Shown here: piece after piece, positions 25,646 to 34,041 of the stretch | Layout of the letters: the number at the start of each line of letters is the position of its first letter | How positions within the stretch are numbered: the stretch's first letter is position 1 | Origin: Sphingomonas sp. ATCC 31555 | GTDB taxonomy: Bacteria; Pseudomonadota; Alphaproteobacteria; Sphingomonadales; Sphingomonadaceae | Assembly (NCBI RefSeq): GCF_000282895.1 | Contig: NZ_ALBQ01000014.1 | Location: forward strand, 62,001-126,000 | Reading direction: 5' to 3' | DNA: 64,000 nt | Notes under the pieces: generated by a model | What the model was told of the DNA's origin: nothing | Seen by the model: only the letters and a program-made list of their open reading frames with translations | Database searches by the model: none | Made by a program: the position numbers and the translations under genes

Positions 25646-26146
25646 ATGGACATGCCGCCCTCCCGCTACCGAGTAGAAGAGCGGGGGCGGCGGTTGGTCG
25701 TGGTGGACCGCACCACCGGGCGCGAAGTGTCCCAAAGCAAATCTCCCCTTCCGCTTGCGGGAGAGGTCGGGGGAGGGGGTGGCCGTACCGGCCGACGGCG
25801 TGTCGGGGGAGATCCTCCCCCCGCCCCTCCCGCAAGCGGAAGGGGTGCGCAAGGCTGGCGGTTCGGGATCCAACGGCCGAGAACCACACCCGATAGTTTC
25901 GTCACCCGCAGCTGGTTCGACGCCAAGGCGCCGCGCACGATCAAGCTCAACTATACCGCGCATTCGCGGCTGGCGGCGCTGCGCTTCGGCGGTGCCATCC
26001 TCATCGCGCTGCTGGTGACGGGCAGCTTCCTGTTCTGGCCGTGGTTTCCCTTCCTGATCGGCATGGTGCTGGCCCCACCAAAAATGCGTGCGCATTTCCG
26101 CGCGGCCAGCACCCGCTGGATCGATGGCTTCGATCAGGCCGACTGA
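25646..26146 (+). CDS. Small membrane protein interrupted in frame by a palindromic repeat
   Basis: A 166-residue protein. Residues 1-29 (MDMPPSRYRVEERGRRLVVV) and about 68-166 read like a continuous conserved sphingomonad protein, with one or two transmembrane helices at about 110-140 (FGGAILIALLVTGSFLFWPW). Residues about 33-67 (SPLPLAGEVGGGGGRT to PPAPPASGRG) are the translation of an inserted palindromic repeat of about 100 bases. The insertion keeps the frame open. Function unknown. It overlaps the convergent ene-reductase gene by 13 bases. Confidence 0.65.
   Translation: MDMPPSRYRVEERGRRLVVVDRTTGREVSQSKSPLPLAGEVGGGGGRTGRRRVGGDPPPAPPASGRGAQGWRFGIQRPRTTPDSFVTRSWFDAKAPRTIKLNYTAHSRLAALRFGGAILIALLVTGSFLFWPWFPFLIGMVLAPPKMRAHFRAASTRWIDGFDQAD
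25743..25847. repeat. Palindromic REP-like element inside a coding region
   Basis: Perfect 19-base inverted arms, CCCCTTCCGCTTGCGGGAG (25745-25763) and its complement (25827-25845), flank an inner region. That region is itself an imperfect palindrome of G-rich then C-rich sequence with a GGCCGTACCGGCC core. The CCGCTTGCGGGAG motif is typical of the dispersed palindromes in sphingomonad genomes. Only this copy is in the window. It lies in frame within the small membrane-protein gene. Confidence 0.85.
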
Positions 26147-27249
26147 AGCGCGAGCTCGTCGGCGGTCGGGTAGTCGGTATAGCCCTCGGCCCCGCCGACG
26201 TAGAACAGTTCCTCGCGCTGCGGATTGAGCGGCAGGCCCTCGCGAAGGCGGCGCGGCAGATCCGGATTGGCGAGGAAGGTGCGGCCGAACGCGATCGCAT
26301 CGGCCTCGCCCGCATCGAGCGCCGCCTGGGCGCTGGCCGCATCATAGTCCGAGTTGAGCGCCAGCACGCCGCGATACACCTTCCGCATCACCGGATGGAT
26401 CGGCGGCTGGTCGGGCTCGCCCCGGCTGCCGCCCGGGCGCGGCTCGCGCATCTCGAGGAACGCAACGCCGATTTCGTCGAGCGCCGCCGCGGCGGCTTCG
26501 AACAGCGGCACCGGGTTGCTGTCGTTGACGCCCTGCACCTCGCCATTGGGCGAGAGGCGCACGCCGGTGCGATCGGCGCCAACCGTGTCGACCACGCGCT
26601 GGCTCACTTCGCGGAGCAGGCGGATGCGGTTTTCGACCGACCCGCCATATTCGTCCTCGCGGAAGTTGGAATTGTCGCGCAGAAACTGGTCGATCAAATA
26701 GCCATTGGCGGCGTGGATCTGCACTCCGTCAAAGCCGGCGCGGATCGCGTTCTGGGCCGCGCGTTCATAATCGGCGAGAATGCCGGGGATCTCGTCGGTA
26801 CGCAGCGGACGCGCCTGGGTGTAGGGCCGCTTGATCTCGCCGGAATCCTCCGCCGGATAGGTGCGCACTTCACCGGGCGCGGTAGTCGCCGAGGCGGAGA
26901 CCGGCGGCTCGCCGCCGAGAAAGTCCGAATGCACCAGCCGGCCCATGTGCCAGAGCTGCGAGACGATCTTGCCGCCGGCTTCATGGACCGCGGCGGTGAT
27001 CGGCTTCCACGCCTCGACCTGCTCGTCGCTCCAGATGCCGGGCGCATAGGCCCAGCCGAGCCCCTGCTGGCTGATCCCGGTCGCCTCGGTGATGATGAGC
27101 CCGGCACTGGCGCGCTGGCGGTAATAGTCGGCCATGATCGGCGTCGGGACATGGCCGCGCGTCGCACGGCCGCGAGTGAGCGGCGACATCCATACGCGAT
27201 TGGCGGCATGGATCGCGCCGACTTGAATCGGATCGAACAGGCTGGGCAT
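26134..27249 (-). CDS. Old yellow enzyme family alkene reductase
   Basis: A 371-residue FMN-dependent ene-reductase (NemA/OYE class). Visible are LFDPIQVGAIHAANRVWMSP (FMN-binding start with the Thr/Ser position as PLTRGRA), SQLWHMGRLVHSD, the substrate-binding HAANGYLIDQFL (His and Asn pair) and the barrel end ADAIAFGRTFLANPDLPRRL. It reduces activated C=C bonds or nitro-esters with NADPH. The start at 27249 (MPSLFDP) has AGGGAA upstream. Upstream in-frame extensions would run into the divergent transporter gene. Confidence 0.93.
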   Translation of the reverse strand: MPSLFDPIQVGAIHAANRVWMSPLTRGRATRGHVPTPIMADYYRQRASAGLIITEATGISQQGLGWAYAPGIWSDEQVEAWKPITAAVHEAGGKIVSQLWHMGRLVHSDFLGGEPPVSASATTAPGEVRTYPAEDSGEIKRPYTQARPLRTDEIPGILADYERAAQNAIRAGFDGVQIHAANGYLIDQFLRDNSNFREDEYGGSVENRIRLLREVSQRVVDTVGADRTGVRLSPNGEVQGVNDSNPVPLFEAAAAALDEIGVAFLEMREPRPGGSRGEPDQPPIHPVMRKVYRGVLALNSDYDAASAQAALDAGEADAIAFGRTFLANPDLPRRLREGLPLNPQREELFYVGGAEGYTDYPTADELALQSA

Positions 27250-27304
27250 TGAAATTCCCTTATGCAGCTTGTGACTTGAGCGAGATAGGGCGCTACAGGG
27301 CGCC

Positions 27305-28210
27305 ATGCATCGCAACGCATCGACAACAAAAACTACCCCGGCACGAAGCCATGTTGCGACGGCGCTGATTGCGGCGCTGATCGCCAATGCCGCGCTCGCC
27401 ACCGGCCCGTTGTTCGTGCGAATGGCGGATGTGGGGCCGGTGTCGGCGGCGTTCTGGCGGCTGATCATCGCCACGCCGATCCTGTTCGCGGCGGCGACCG
27501 CGATGGGGGAGAAGCCGATCGCCGCCGGACGTGGACGCTGGTGGATCCTTTCCATCGCCGGCGTGATCTTCGCGCTCGATCTAGCCAGCTGGCATATCGG
27601 CATCGTTCGCACCACGCTCGCCAACTCGACGCTCTTCGGCAATTCGGCATCGCTGATCTTCCCGATCTACGGTTTCGTGATCGCGCGCGCCTGGCCGAGC
27701 AAGATGCAGGGCGCGGCGCTGCTGCTCGCGGCAATCGGCGGCGCGTTGCTGCTCGGGCGCTCGGCCGAGCTTTCCTCGCGGCATCTGGCAGGCGACCTGT
27801 TCTGCCTGCTCGCCGGCGTGTTCTATGCCGTCTATTTCGCGCTGATGGCGCGGGTGCGCACCTCGCTGGGGCCCGTGCCGGCGTTGGCGCTGTCGTCACT
27901 CGCCACCATCCCGCCGCTGCTGGTGATCGCGCTGGCAATGGGCGAGCAGATCGTGCCGCACCTCTGGTGGCCCTTGCTCGCGCTCGCCATCGTCAGCCAG
28001 CTGATCGGCCAAGGCTGCATGATCTACGCGCTCGGCCATCTTTCGCCGCTGGTGATCGGCATCGCGCTGCTGGTGCAGCCGGCAGTGGGCGCGGCGCTGG
28101 GCTGGATCATTTTCGACGAGAAGCTCGCTGCCGCCGACCTGTTCGGCGCGGCGCTGGTCGCGGCGGCGCTGGTGCTGGTGCGGCAAGGGGCGGTACGGTC
28201 CAAGGGGTAG
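27305..28210 (+). CDS. DMT-family (EamA) transporter
   Basis: A 301-residue protein with ten predicted helices in two EamA repeats (about 20-150 and 165-295). The repeat ends are marked by YGFVIARAWPSKMQGAALLL and LVQPAVGAALGWIIFDEKLA. It is likely an exporter of amino acids, nucleotides or drugs; the substrate is unknown. It is divergent from the ene-reductase with only 55 bases between. Confidence 0.85.
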   Translation: MHRNASTTKTTPARSHVATALIAALIANAALATGPLFVRMADVGPVSAAFWRLIIATPILFAAATAMGEKPIAAGRGRWWILSIAGVIFALDLASWHIGIVRTTLANSTLFGNSASLIFPIYGFVIARAWPSKMQGAALLLAAIGGALLLGRSAELSSRHLAGDLFCLLAGVFYAVYFALMARVRTSLGPVPALALSSLATIPPLLVIALAMGEQIVPHLWWPLLALAIVSQLIGQGCMIYALGHLSPLVIGIALLVQPAVGAALGWIIFDEKLAAADLFGAALVAAALVLVRQGAVRSKG

Positions 28211-28249
28211 CCGGTTGCCGGGGCGCGGCTTCGCGCCTAAATCAAGGCC

Positions 28250-28906
28250 ATGGATCTCGCCGACGCCACCCTCGATGAACTGCGCGCGGCGCTCGCGCCG
28301 TCGCTTGCCGCCAACGCCGCCTTCGATGGCTGGAACACGCGGGCGCTCGATGCCACCGCCGATGCGATGGGCGTCGATCGCGACGTGGCGCGACTTGCTT
28401 TCTCGGGCGGCCCGCTGGCGATGATCGACGCATGGTTCGCGCATATCGACCGCGCGATGCTGGACGAACTTTCGCCCGAGACGCTGGCGGGCATGAAGAT
28501 TCGCGCGCGCATCACCGCGCTGGTTGAGGCCCGGCTGGCGCTGCTCGCTCCCTATCGCGATGCGCTGCGCCGCGCGCTGGCGATCCTCGCCATGCCACAG
28601 AACCTGACCCGCGCCAGCAAGCTCGGTTGGCGCGCGGCGGATGCGATGTGGCGCGCAGCCGGGGACACCGCTACCGACTATAACCACTATACCAAGCGGA
28701 TGACGCTCGGCAGCGTCTATGCCGCCACCATCGCGGTGTTCGTGCAGGACGAAAGCGAGGAATGGGCGGACACCCGCGCCTTTCTAGGCCGCCGGATCGA
28801 AGGGATCATGCGCTTCGAAAAGGCCAAGGCTGGATTCGTGGCACGCACCGGCAACCGGCCCAGCCTTTCGCGGTTCATTGGCCGCCTACGCTACCCGGCA
28901 ATTTGA
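28250..28906 (+). CDS. COQ9 family ubiquinone biosynthesis protein
   Basis: A 218-residue helical COQ9-type protein with a TetR-like fold (AFDGWNTRALDATADAMGVD, then the lipid-binding C-terminal half TDYNHYTKRMTLGSVYAATI). In mitochondria COQ9 presents lipid intermediates to COQ7 for hydroxylation. In alphaproteobacteria it is assumed to aid the same ubiquinone steps. Monocistronic. Confidence 0.88.
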   Translation: MDLADATLDELRAALAPSLAANAAFDGWNTRALDATADAMGVDRDVARLAFSGGPLAMIDAWFAHIDRAMLDELSPETLAGMKIRARITALVEARLALLAPYRDALRRALAILAMPQNLTRASKLGWRAADAMWRAAGDTATDYNHYTKRMTLGSVYAATIAVFVQDESEEWADTRAFLGRRIEGIMRFEKAKAGFVARTGNRPSLSRFIGRLRYPAI

Positions 28907-28912
28907 CCGAGA

Positions 28913-28948
28913 TGCCTGCGTTCTCCCGGGCGACACGGTGCGCAGGCA
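28913..28948. terminator. Hairpin after coq9
   Basis: TGCCTGCG (28913-28920) pairs with CGCAGGCA (28941-28948) across a 20-base loop, just after the coq9 stop and before the feoA promoter region. There is no T run. A possible weak terminator or transcript-end structure. Confidence 0.3.
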
Positions 28949-28966
28949 CTAGCCATGCGGTCGAGT

Positions 28967-28984
28967 AATTGATAATCGCTCGCA
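28967..28984 (+). promoter_or_regulatory. Candidate Fur box before feoA
   Basis: AATTGATAATCGCTCGCA (reverse TGCGAGCGATTATCAATT) lies directly before the feoA start. It retains the GATAAT half and the TGC end of Fur-type boxes. The location in front of a ferrous iron uptake operon supports it, but the right half-site is degenerate. Confidence 0.4.
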
Positions 28985-28986
28985 GC

Positions 28987-29265
28987 ATGGACGCTTCCGC
29001 CGCGGTTTCAGGGCCCGTACGCCTCATGCAATTGCGCCCCAATGCCCTCGGCACCGTCGCCGGCGTGGATTGGGACCGACTCGCCGAACCCGAAGCGCGC
29101 CGTCTGCGCGAACTTGGGTTGGATGAAGGCGTGGAGGTGGAGCTGCTGCGCCGGTCTGGCCTGTTCGGCGGCCCGCTGGCGTGCCGAATCGGCCGCATGA
29201 CGGTGGCACTGCGCCGTCACGTCGCCGCCGCTATCCATGTCACACCCCGGACCGGCGCGGCATGA
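28987..29265 (+). CDS. feoA: FeoA family protein
   Basis: A 92-residue SH3-like FeoA with the core RRLRELGLDEGVEVELLRRS, FGGPLACRIGRMTVALRR. FeoA assists the FeoB ferrous-iron transporter on its cytoplasmic side. The start at 28987 (MDASAAVSG) is uncertain, as there is no good ribosome-binding site. A Met at 29026 (MQLRPNALG) would give a 79-residue protein closer to the usual length. It overlaps feoB by four bases (ATGA). Confidence 0.88.
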   Translation: MDASAAVSGPVRLMQLRPNALGTVAGVDWDRLAEPEARRLRELGLDEGVEVELLRRSGLFGGPLACRIGRMTVALRRHVAAAIHVTPRTGAA

Positions 29266-31118
29266 ACGCCACGCCGCTGGTGGCGCTGGTCGGCAATCCC
29301 AATGCCGGCAAGAGCGCCCTGTTCAACGCACTGACCGGCGCGCGGCAGAAAGTGGGCAATTATCCCGGCGTGACCGTCGAGCGCCACTCGGGCCGCATGG
29401 CCCTGCCGGATGGCCGGCCGATCGAGCTGATCGACCTGCCCGGCGCGTACAGCCTCGATCCCTCCAGCCCCGACGAGCAGGTGACGCGCGACGTGCTGCT
29501 CGGCCGCCAGCAGGGCGAACGGCTGCCCGATGCCATCCTGACCGTGGTCGACGCATCTAACCTCGACAATCACTTGCGTTTCACGCTTCAACTGATCGCG
29601 CTGGGGCTGCCGATCGTGGTCGTGCTCAACATGATCGATCTAGCGGAGCGCGACGGCCTGAAACTCAACCCGGAAGCGCTCGAGCGCGAGCTGGGCGTGC
29701 CGGTGGTCGCCACCGTGGCGGTGCGTCGCCGCGGGCTCGACGCGCTCAAGGAGCGCATGGCCGAGATGGTGCGGGGGGTGAACAAGATTCGCCCGTCCGT
29801 GGGTGTCGAGCACGACATCGTTCTGCTTCAGCGCCGCGCACGACAAATTGCCACCACCGTCACCGTGTCCGAAACCGCCGCGCGCCGGTGGACGCACCGG
29901 CTTGATGCACTGTTCCTCCATCCGGTCGCCGGGCCGGTGATCCTGCTGGCCACGATGTTCCTGATGTTCCAGGCGGTGTTCGCCTGGTCAGAGGCGCCGA
30001 TCGGCTGGATCGAAGCCGGCATGGCATGGCTGGGTGCCGAAGTGGGCACCGCGCTGCCCGATGGCGTGCTGCGTTCGCTGATCGTCGACGGCGTGATCGC
30101 CGGCGTGGGCGCGGTGGTGGTGTTCCTGCCGCAGATCCTGATCCTGTTCGCCTTCATTCTGGTGCTGGAGGCGACCGGCTACATGGTTCGCGCCGCCTTT
30201 CTGATGGACCGGGTGATGGCGAGCGTCGGGCTCTCGGGCCGCGCTTTCATCCCGCTCCTCTCCAGCTTCGCCTGCGCAGTGCCGGGCATCATGGCGACGC
30301 GCACCATTTCCGACGAGAAGGATCGCCTGACAACGATCCTGATAGCGCCGCTGATGACCTGTTCGGCGCGGCTGCCGGTCTACACCATCATCATCGGCGC
30401 GCTGATTCCCGATCGCGCCGTGCTGCCCGGCATCGGATTGCAGGGGCTGGTGCTATTCTGCCTGTACGTCCTCGGCATTGTCGGCGCCTTCTGCGCGGCG
30501 ATGGTGCTGCGTCGCACGGTGACCAAGGGCGCCACCTCCGGCTTCATGATGGAAATGCCCAAATATCAGTGGCCGCGCCTGCGCGACGTGCTGCTGGGCC
30601 TGTGGCAGCGCGCGCTGATCTTCCTCAAACGCGCAGGCACGATCATCCTCTACACCACCGTGGTACTCTGGGCGCTGCTGAGCTTCCCCAAGCCGCCTGA
30701 GGGCAGCACGGTTTCCAAAGTCGACTATTCGATCGCAGGGCGGATCGGCAACGGCCTGCAGACCATCGTTGCGCCGATCGGCTTCAACCGCGACATGGCG
30801 CTGGCGCTGATCCCGGCCATGGCGGCGCGGGAGGTTGCCGTGGCGGCCATCGGCACCGTCTATGCCATCGACAATGCCGATGACGCGACAGGGGAGGCTT
30901 CGATCCGCGAGCAGCTCCAGCGGCATTGGAGCCTGCCAAGCGCGCTCGCCTTCCTGATGTGGTTCGTGTTCGCGCCGCAATGCATCTCGACCATCGCGGT
31001 GACGCGGCGAGAGACCAACGGCTGGAAATGGCCAGCCTTCATGATCGGCTATCTGTTCGCGCTGGCCTATGTCGCGGCGGGGATCACCTATTGGAGCGCG
31101 ATCGGGCTGGGCTTTTAA
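29262..31118 (+). CDS. feoB: FeoB, ferrous iron transporter
   Basis: A 618-residue FeoB. The N-terminal G domain has G1 GNPNAGKSALFN, G3 DLPGAYSL, and NMIDLAERD for the NxxD base-specific motif. Two Gate domains follow (about 280-380 and 460-580), each with the conserved Cys/Pro stretch, the first as SSFACAVPGIMATRTI and the second preceding FAPQCISTIA. It moves Fe2+ across the inner membrane. It is somewhat shorter than E. coli FeoB (773), with the C-terminal cytoplasmic FeoC-like tail missing, which is usual in this group. Confidence 0.95.
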   Translation: MNATPLVALVGNPNAGKSALFNALTGARQKVGNYPGVTVERHSGRMALPDGRPIELIDLPGAYSLDPSSPDEQVTRDVLLGRQQGERLPDAILTVVDASNLDNHLRFTLQLIALGLPIVVVLNMIDLAERDGLKLNPEALERELGVPVVATVAVRRRGLDALKERMAEMVRGVNKIRPSVGVEHDIVLLQRRARQIATTVTVSETAARRWTHRLDALFLHPVAGPVILLATMFLMFQAVFAWSEAPIGWIEAGMAWLGAEVGTALPDGVLRSLIVDGVIAGVGAVVVFLPQILILFAFILVLEATGYMVRAAFLMDRVMASVGLSGRAFIPLLSSFACAVPGIMATRTISDEKDRLTTILIAPLMTCSARLPVYTIIIGALIPDRAVLPGIGLQGLVLFCLYVLGIVGAFCAAMVLRRTVTKGATSGFMMEMPKYQWPRLRDVLLGLWQRALIFLKRAGTIILYTTVVLWALLSFPKPPEGSTVSKVDYSIAGRIGNGLQTIVAPIGFNRDMALALIPAMAAREVAVAAIGTVYAIDNADDATGEASIREQLQRHWSLPSALAFLMWFVFAPQCISTIAVTRRETNGWKWPAFMIGYLFALAYVAAGITYWSAIGLGF

Positions 31119-31174
31119 CGGCTGGGCCTCTAGCAATTGCATCCCCGGCTCGAAAACGGCAGAGGCGGGGGACT

Positions 31175-32770
31175 ATGAGCACCGTATCCCCCGAACTCCG
31201 CGCTGCTGCGCTCGTCTCCAAGGCTTGGCCCTATGAAGAGGCGCGCAAGCTGCTCAAACGCTACCCGCAGATCGCAGAGGGTGGCGCGCCGGAGAAAGGC
31301 CATGTGCTGTTCGAGACCGGTTACGGTCCCTCGGGGCTGCCGCATATCGGCACGTTCAACGAAGTGCTGCGCACCACCATGGTCCGTCGCGCCTTCGAGA
31401 GCCTGTGCGATGTCCCCACCCGCCTGATCGCGTTCAGCGACGACATGGACGGCCTGCGCAAGGTGCCGGACAATGTGCCGAACCAGGAAATGCTGCGCGA
31501 ACATCTCGGCAAGCCGCTCACCCAGGTGCCCGATCCGTTCGGGAAGTATGAGAGCTTCGCGCACCACAACAACGCGCGTCTGCGCGAATTCCTCGACCAG
31601 TTCGGCTTCGAGTACGAATTCGCCTCGTCCACCGACTATTACACCGGCGGCCGCTTCGACGACGCGCTGCGCAAGGTGCTTCGCCATTATCAGGGCATCA
31701 TGGACGTGATGCTGCCGACGCTTCGCGCCGAGCGCCAGGCGACCTATTCGCCGGTGCTGCCGATCAGCCCCAAGTCGGGCATCGTGCTGCAGGTGCCGGT
31801 CGAGGTCGTCGATGCCGAGGCCGGGCTGATCGCCTTCGAGGACGAGGGCGAGCGGATCGTCCAGTCGGTTCTCGGCGGCAAGGCCAAGCTCCAGTGGAAG
31901 GTCGACTGGGCGATGCGCTGGGTCGCCCTCGACGTCGATTACGAGATGGCGGGCAAGGACCTGATCGACTCGGTCACCCAGTCCGGCAAGATCGCGCGCG
32001 TGCTCGGCGGCCGCCCGCCCGAGGGCTTCAACTACGAGATGTTCCTCGACGAAAAGGGCGAGAAGATCTCCAAGTCCAAGGGCAACGGCCTCAGCCTCGA
32101 GCAGTGGCTGACCTATGGCCCCGAGGAGAGCATCGCCTTCTACGCCTATCGCGAGCCCAAAAAGGCCAAGCAGCTGCACCTGGGCGTGATCCCGCGCGCG
32201 ATCGACGAGTATTGGCAGTTCCGCAGCAACTATGCCGGCCAGCCGATCGAGCAGAAGCTGGGCAACCCGGTCCACCACATCCACAATGGCGAGCCGCCGG
32301 CGGAGACGCTGCCGGTCACCTTCGGGCTGCTGCTCAACCTGGTCGGCGTGATGGGCGAGGCGACCAAGGAGCAGGTCTGGGGCTATCTGACCAACTATGT
32401 GCCCGATGCGAACCCGGAAACCTATCCGGCGCTCGATCGGCTGATCGGCTATGCGCTTGCCTATGCCCGCGATTTCGTCGCGCCGACGCTGAAGAAGCGC
32501 GCACCGGCGAGCGTGGAGGTCGAGGCGCTGCAGCGCCTCGACGCCCAACTAGCCGCGCTGCCGGCAGATGCGCCTGCCGAGGCTATTCAGGACCAAGTGT
32601 ACGAGATCGGCAAGACCGCAGGCTTCGAGAATCTACGCGACTGGTTCAAGGCGCTGTACGAGACGCTGCTCGGATCCGAGCAGGGGCCCCGCATGGGCAG
32701 CTTCATTGCGCTCTACGGGATCGAAAACAGCCGGAAGCTGATCGCCGAGGCGCTGGCACGCGCCGCCTGA
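31175..32770 (+). CDS. lysS: Lysyl-tRNA synthetase, class I
   Basis: A 531-residue LysRS of the archaeal/alphaproteobacterial class I type, unrelated to the class II LysS of most bacteria. HIGH-type motif as HIGT (GPSGLPHIGTFNEVLRT) and KMSKS-type motif KISKSKGNG. The C-terminal helical domain binds the anticodon. The start at 31175 (MSTVSPEL) follows GAGGCGGGG. It is followed by a hairpin that overlaps the stop. Confidence 0.95.
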   Translation: MSTVSPELRAAALVSKAWPYEEARKLLKRYPQIAEGGAPEKGHVLFETGYGPSGLPHIGTFNEVLRTTMVRRAFESLCDVPTRLIAFSDDMDGLRKVPDNVPNQEMLREHLGKPLTQVPDPFGKYESFAHHNNARLREFLDQFGFEYEFASSTDYYTGGRFDDALRKVLRHYQGIMDVMLPTLRAERQATYSPVLPISPKSGIVLQVPVEVVDAEAGLIAFEDEGERIVQSVLGGKAKLQWKVDWAMRWVALDVDYEMAGKDLIDSVTQSGKIARVLGGRPPEGFNYEMFLDEKGEKISKSKGNGLSLEQWLTYGPEESIAFYAYREPKKAKQLHLGVIPRAIDEYWQFRSNYAGQPIEQKLGNPVHHIHNGEPPAETLPVTFGLLLNLVGVMGEATKEQVWGYLTNYVPDANPETYPALDRLIGYALAYARDFVAPTLKKRAPASVEVEALQRLDAQLAALPADAPAEAIQDQVYEIGKTAGFENLRDWFKALYETLLGSEQGPRMGSFIALYGIENSRKLIAEALARAA

Positions 32771-32787
32771 CCCGTTTGCGGTCAGGC
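32765..32787. terminator. Bidirectional hairpin overlapping two stop codons
   Basis: GCCTGACC (32765-32772) pairs with GGTCAGGC (32780-32787) around a 7-base loop. The left arm contains the lysS stop (TGA) and the right arm contains the stop of the convergent MFS gene. There is no T run. Confidence 0.45.
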
Positions 32788-33963
32788 GCGCTTGCGGCCG
32801 GCGAGCACCGCCACGCCCAGGATCGCCAAGCCGCCCAGTGCCAGCAGCGCGCCGACCCAGCCCGTCGACGTCCAGCCATAGCCGGCGGCGATCGCCAGGC
32901 CGCCCAGCCAAGGGCCCAGCGCATTGGCGGTGTTGAACGCCGAATGGTTGAGCGCCGCTGCCAGCGCCTGCGCCTCGCCTGCCACGTCCATCAGCCGGGT
33001 CTGCAGCACGGGCCCGAGCGCACCGGCGAAGCCGATCGCGAACACATCGACCGAAATCCACACCAGCGACTGCGCCGCGAGTGGATAGAGCGCGAGCGCG
33101 GCCGCGCTGCCGAGCAGCAGCGCGGCGCCTGTCGGCATCAGTGCGCGATCGGCGAAACGCGGTACCACCAGGTTGCCGGCGATCATGCCCGACCCGAAAA
33201 TAGCCAGCACCAGCGGCACCGCCCAAGCGGGCGTGCCGGTGACGTGCATCAGCGTCGAGGCGACATAGGTGTAGACGCAGAACAATCCCCCAAAGCCGAT
33301 CGCGCTCACCCCCAGCGTCAGCCACACCTGCCCGTTGGCCAGGGCGCCGAGTTCCCGCAAGGGGCTCGCTCCCGGCTCCGGCCGGTCCTTGGGCGCCAGC
33401 CAGACGACCAGCGCGACGGTGAGCAGCGCCAGCGCCGCAACCACCGCAAACCCCCAGCGCCAGCCCACCGCCTGGCCCAGCCAGTTGGCCGCGGGCACGC
33501 CCAGCACGGTGGAGATCGCCAGGCCCAGCATCACGCGCCCCACCGCCTGCGAACGCTGGTCGTAGCGGACGAGCGACGCCGCAACGAGCGCGGCGATGCC
33601 GAAATAGGCGCCGTGCGGCAGCCCGCTCAGGAACCGGAACAGCAGCATCCAGGGATAGCTGGGCGCCAGTGCGCTCATCGCGTTGAACAGCGCAAAGCTC
33701 GCCATCAGCCCGATCAGCAGCGTCCGGCGCGACCATTTCGCTGCCGCCACCGACAGCAGCGGCGCCCCGACCACTACTCCGAGCGCATAGGCGCTGATCA
33801 CGTGACCGGCAGTCGGTTCGTCGATGCCGAGGCCGGCGGAAAAATAGGGCAGCAAGCTCATCGTCGCGAATTCGGTGGTGCCGATCGCGAATCCGCCCAT
33901 GGCCAGGGCGAAGTGGACGAGACCCGGCGAGCGGGTAGCGGGGTGGGACAGGGGGGCGTGCAC
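32782..33963 (-). CDS. MFS transporter (AraJ/sugar-efflux-like)
   Basis: A 393-residue MFS protein of the AraJ/SotB-like efflux branch, recognised by the first helix FALAMGGFAIGTTEFATMSLLPYF, the A-like motif AAAKWSRRTLLIG and helix 11 HSAFNTANALGPWLGG. The start is taken as the GTG at 33963 (VHAPLSHPATRS). A TTG at 34035 would add 24 poorly protein-like residues. Neither has a good ribosome-binding site, so the start is uncertain. The substrate is unknown. Confidence 0.82.
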   Translation of the reverse strand: MHAPLSHPATRSPGLVHFALAMGGFAIGTTEFATMSLLPYFSAGLGIDEPTAGHVISAYALGVVVGAPLLSVAAAKWSRRTLLIGLMASFALFNAMSALAPSYPWMLLFRFLSGLPHGAYFGIAALVAASLVRYDQRSQAVGRVMLGLAISTVLGVPAANWLGQAVGWRWGFAVVAALALLTVALVVWLAPKDRPEPGASPLRELGALANGQVWLTLGVSAIGFGGLFCVYTYVASTLMHVTGTPAWAVPLVLAIFGSGMIAGNLVVPRFADRALMPTGAALLLGSAAALALYPLAAQSLVWISVDVFAIGFAGALGPVLQTRLMDVAGEAQALAAALNHSAFNTANALGPWLGGLAIAAGYGWTSTGWVGALLALGGLAILGVAVLAGRKRA

Positions 33964-34041
33964 GCCGGGCAAATGGGTTTGCTGCAGTGCAGCGTCAACG
34001 CCCCTTCGCTGCAACCGTCCGTGCAGCACCTGCAACCATCG

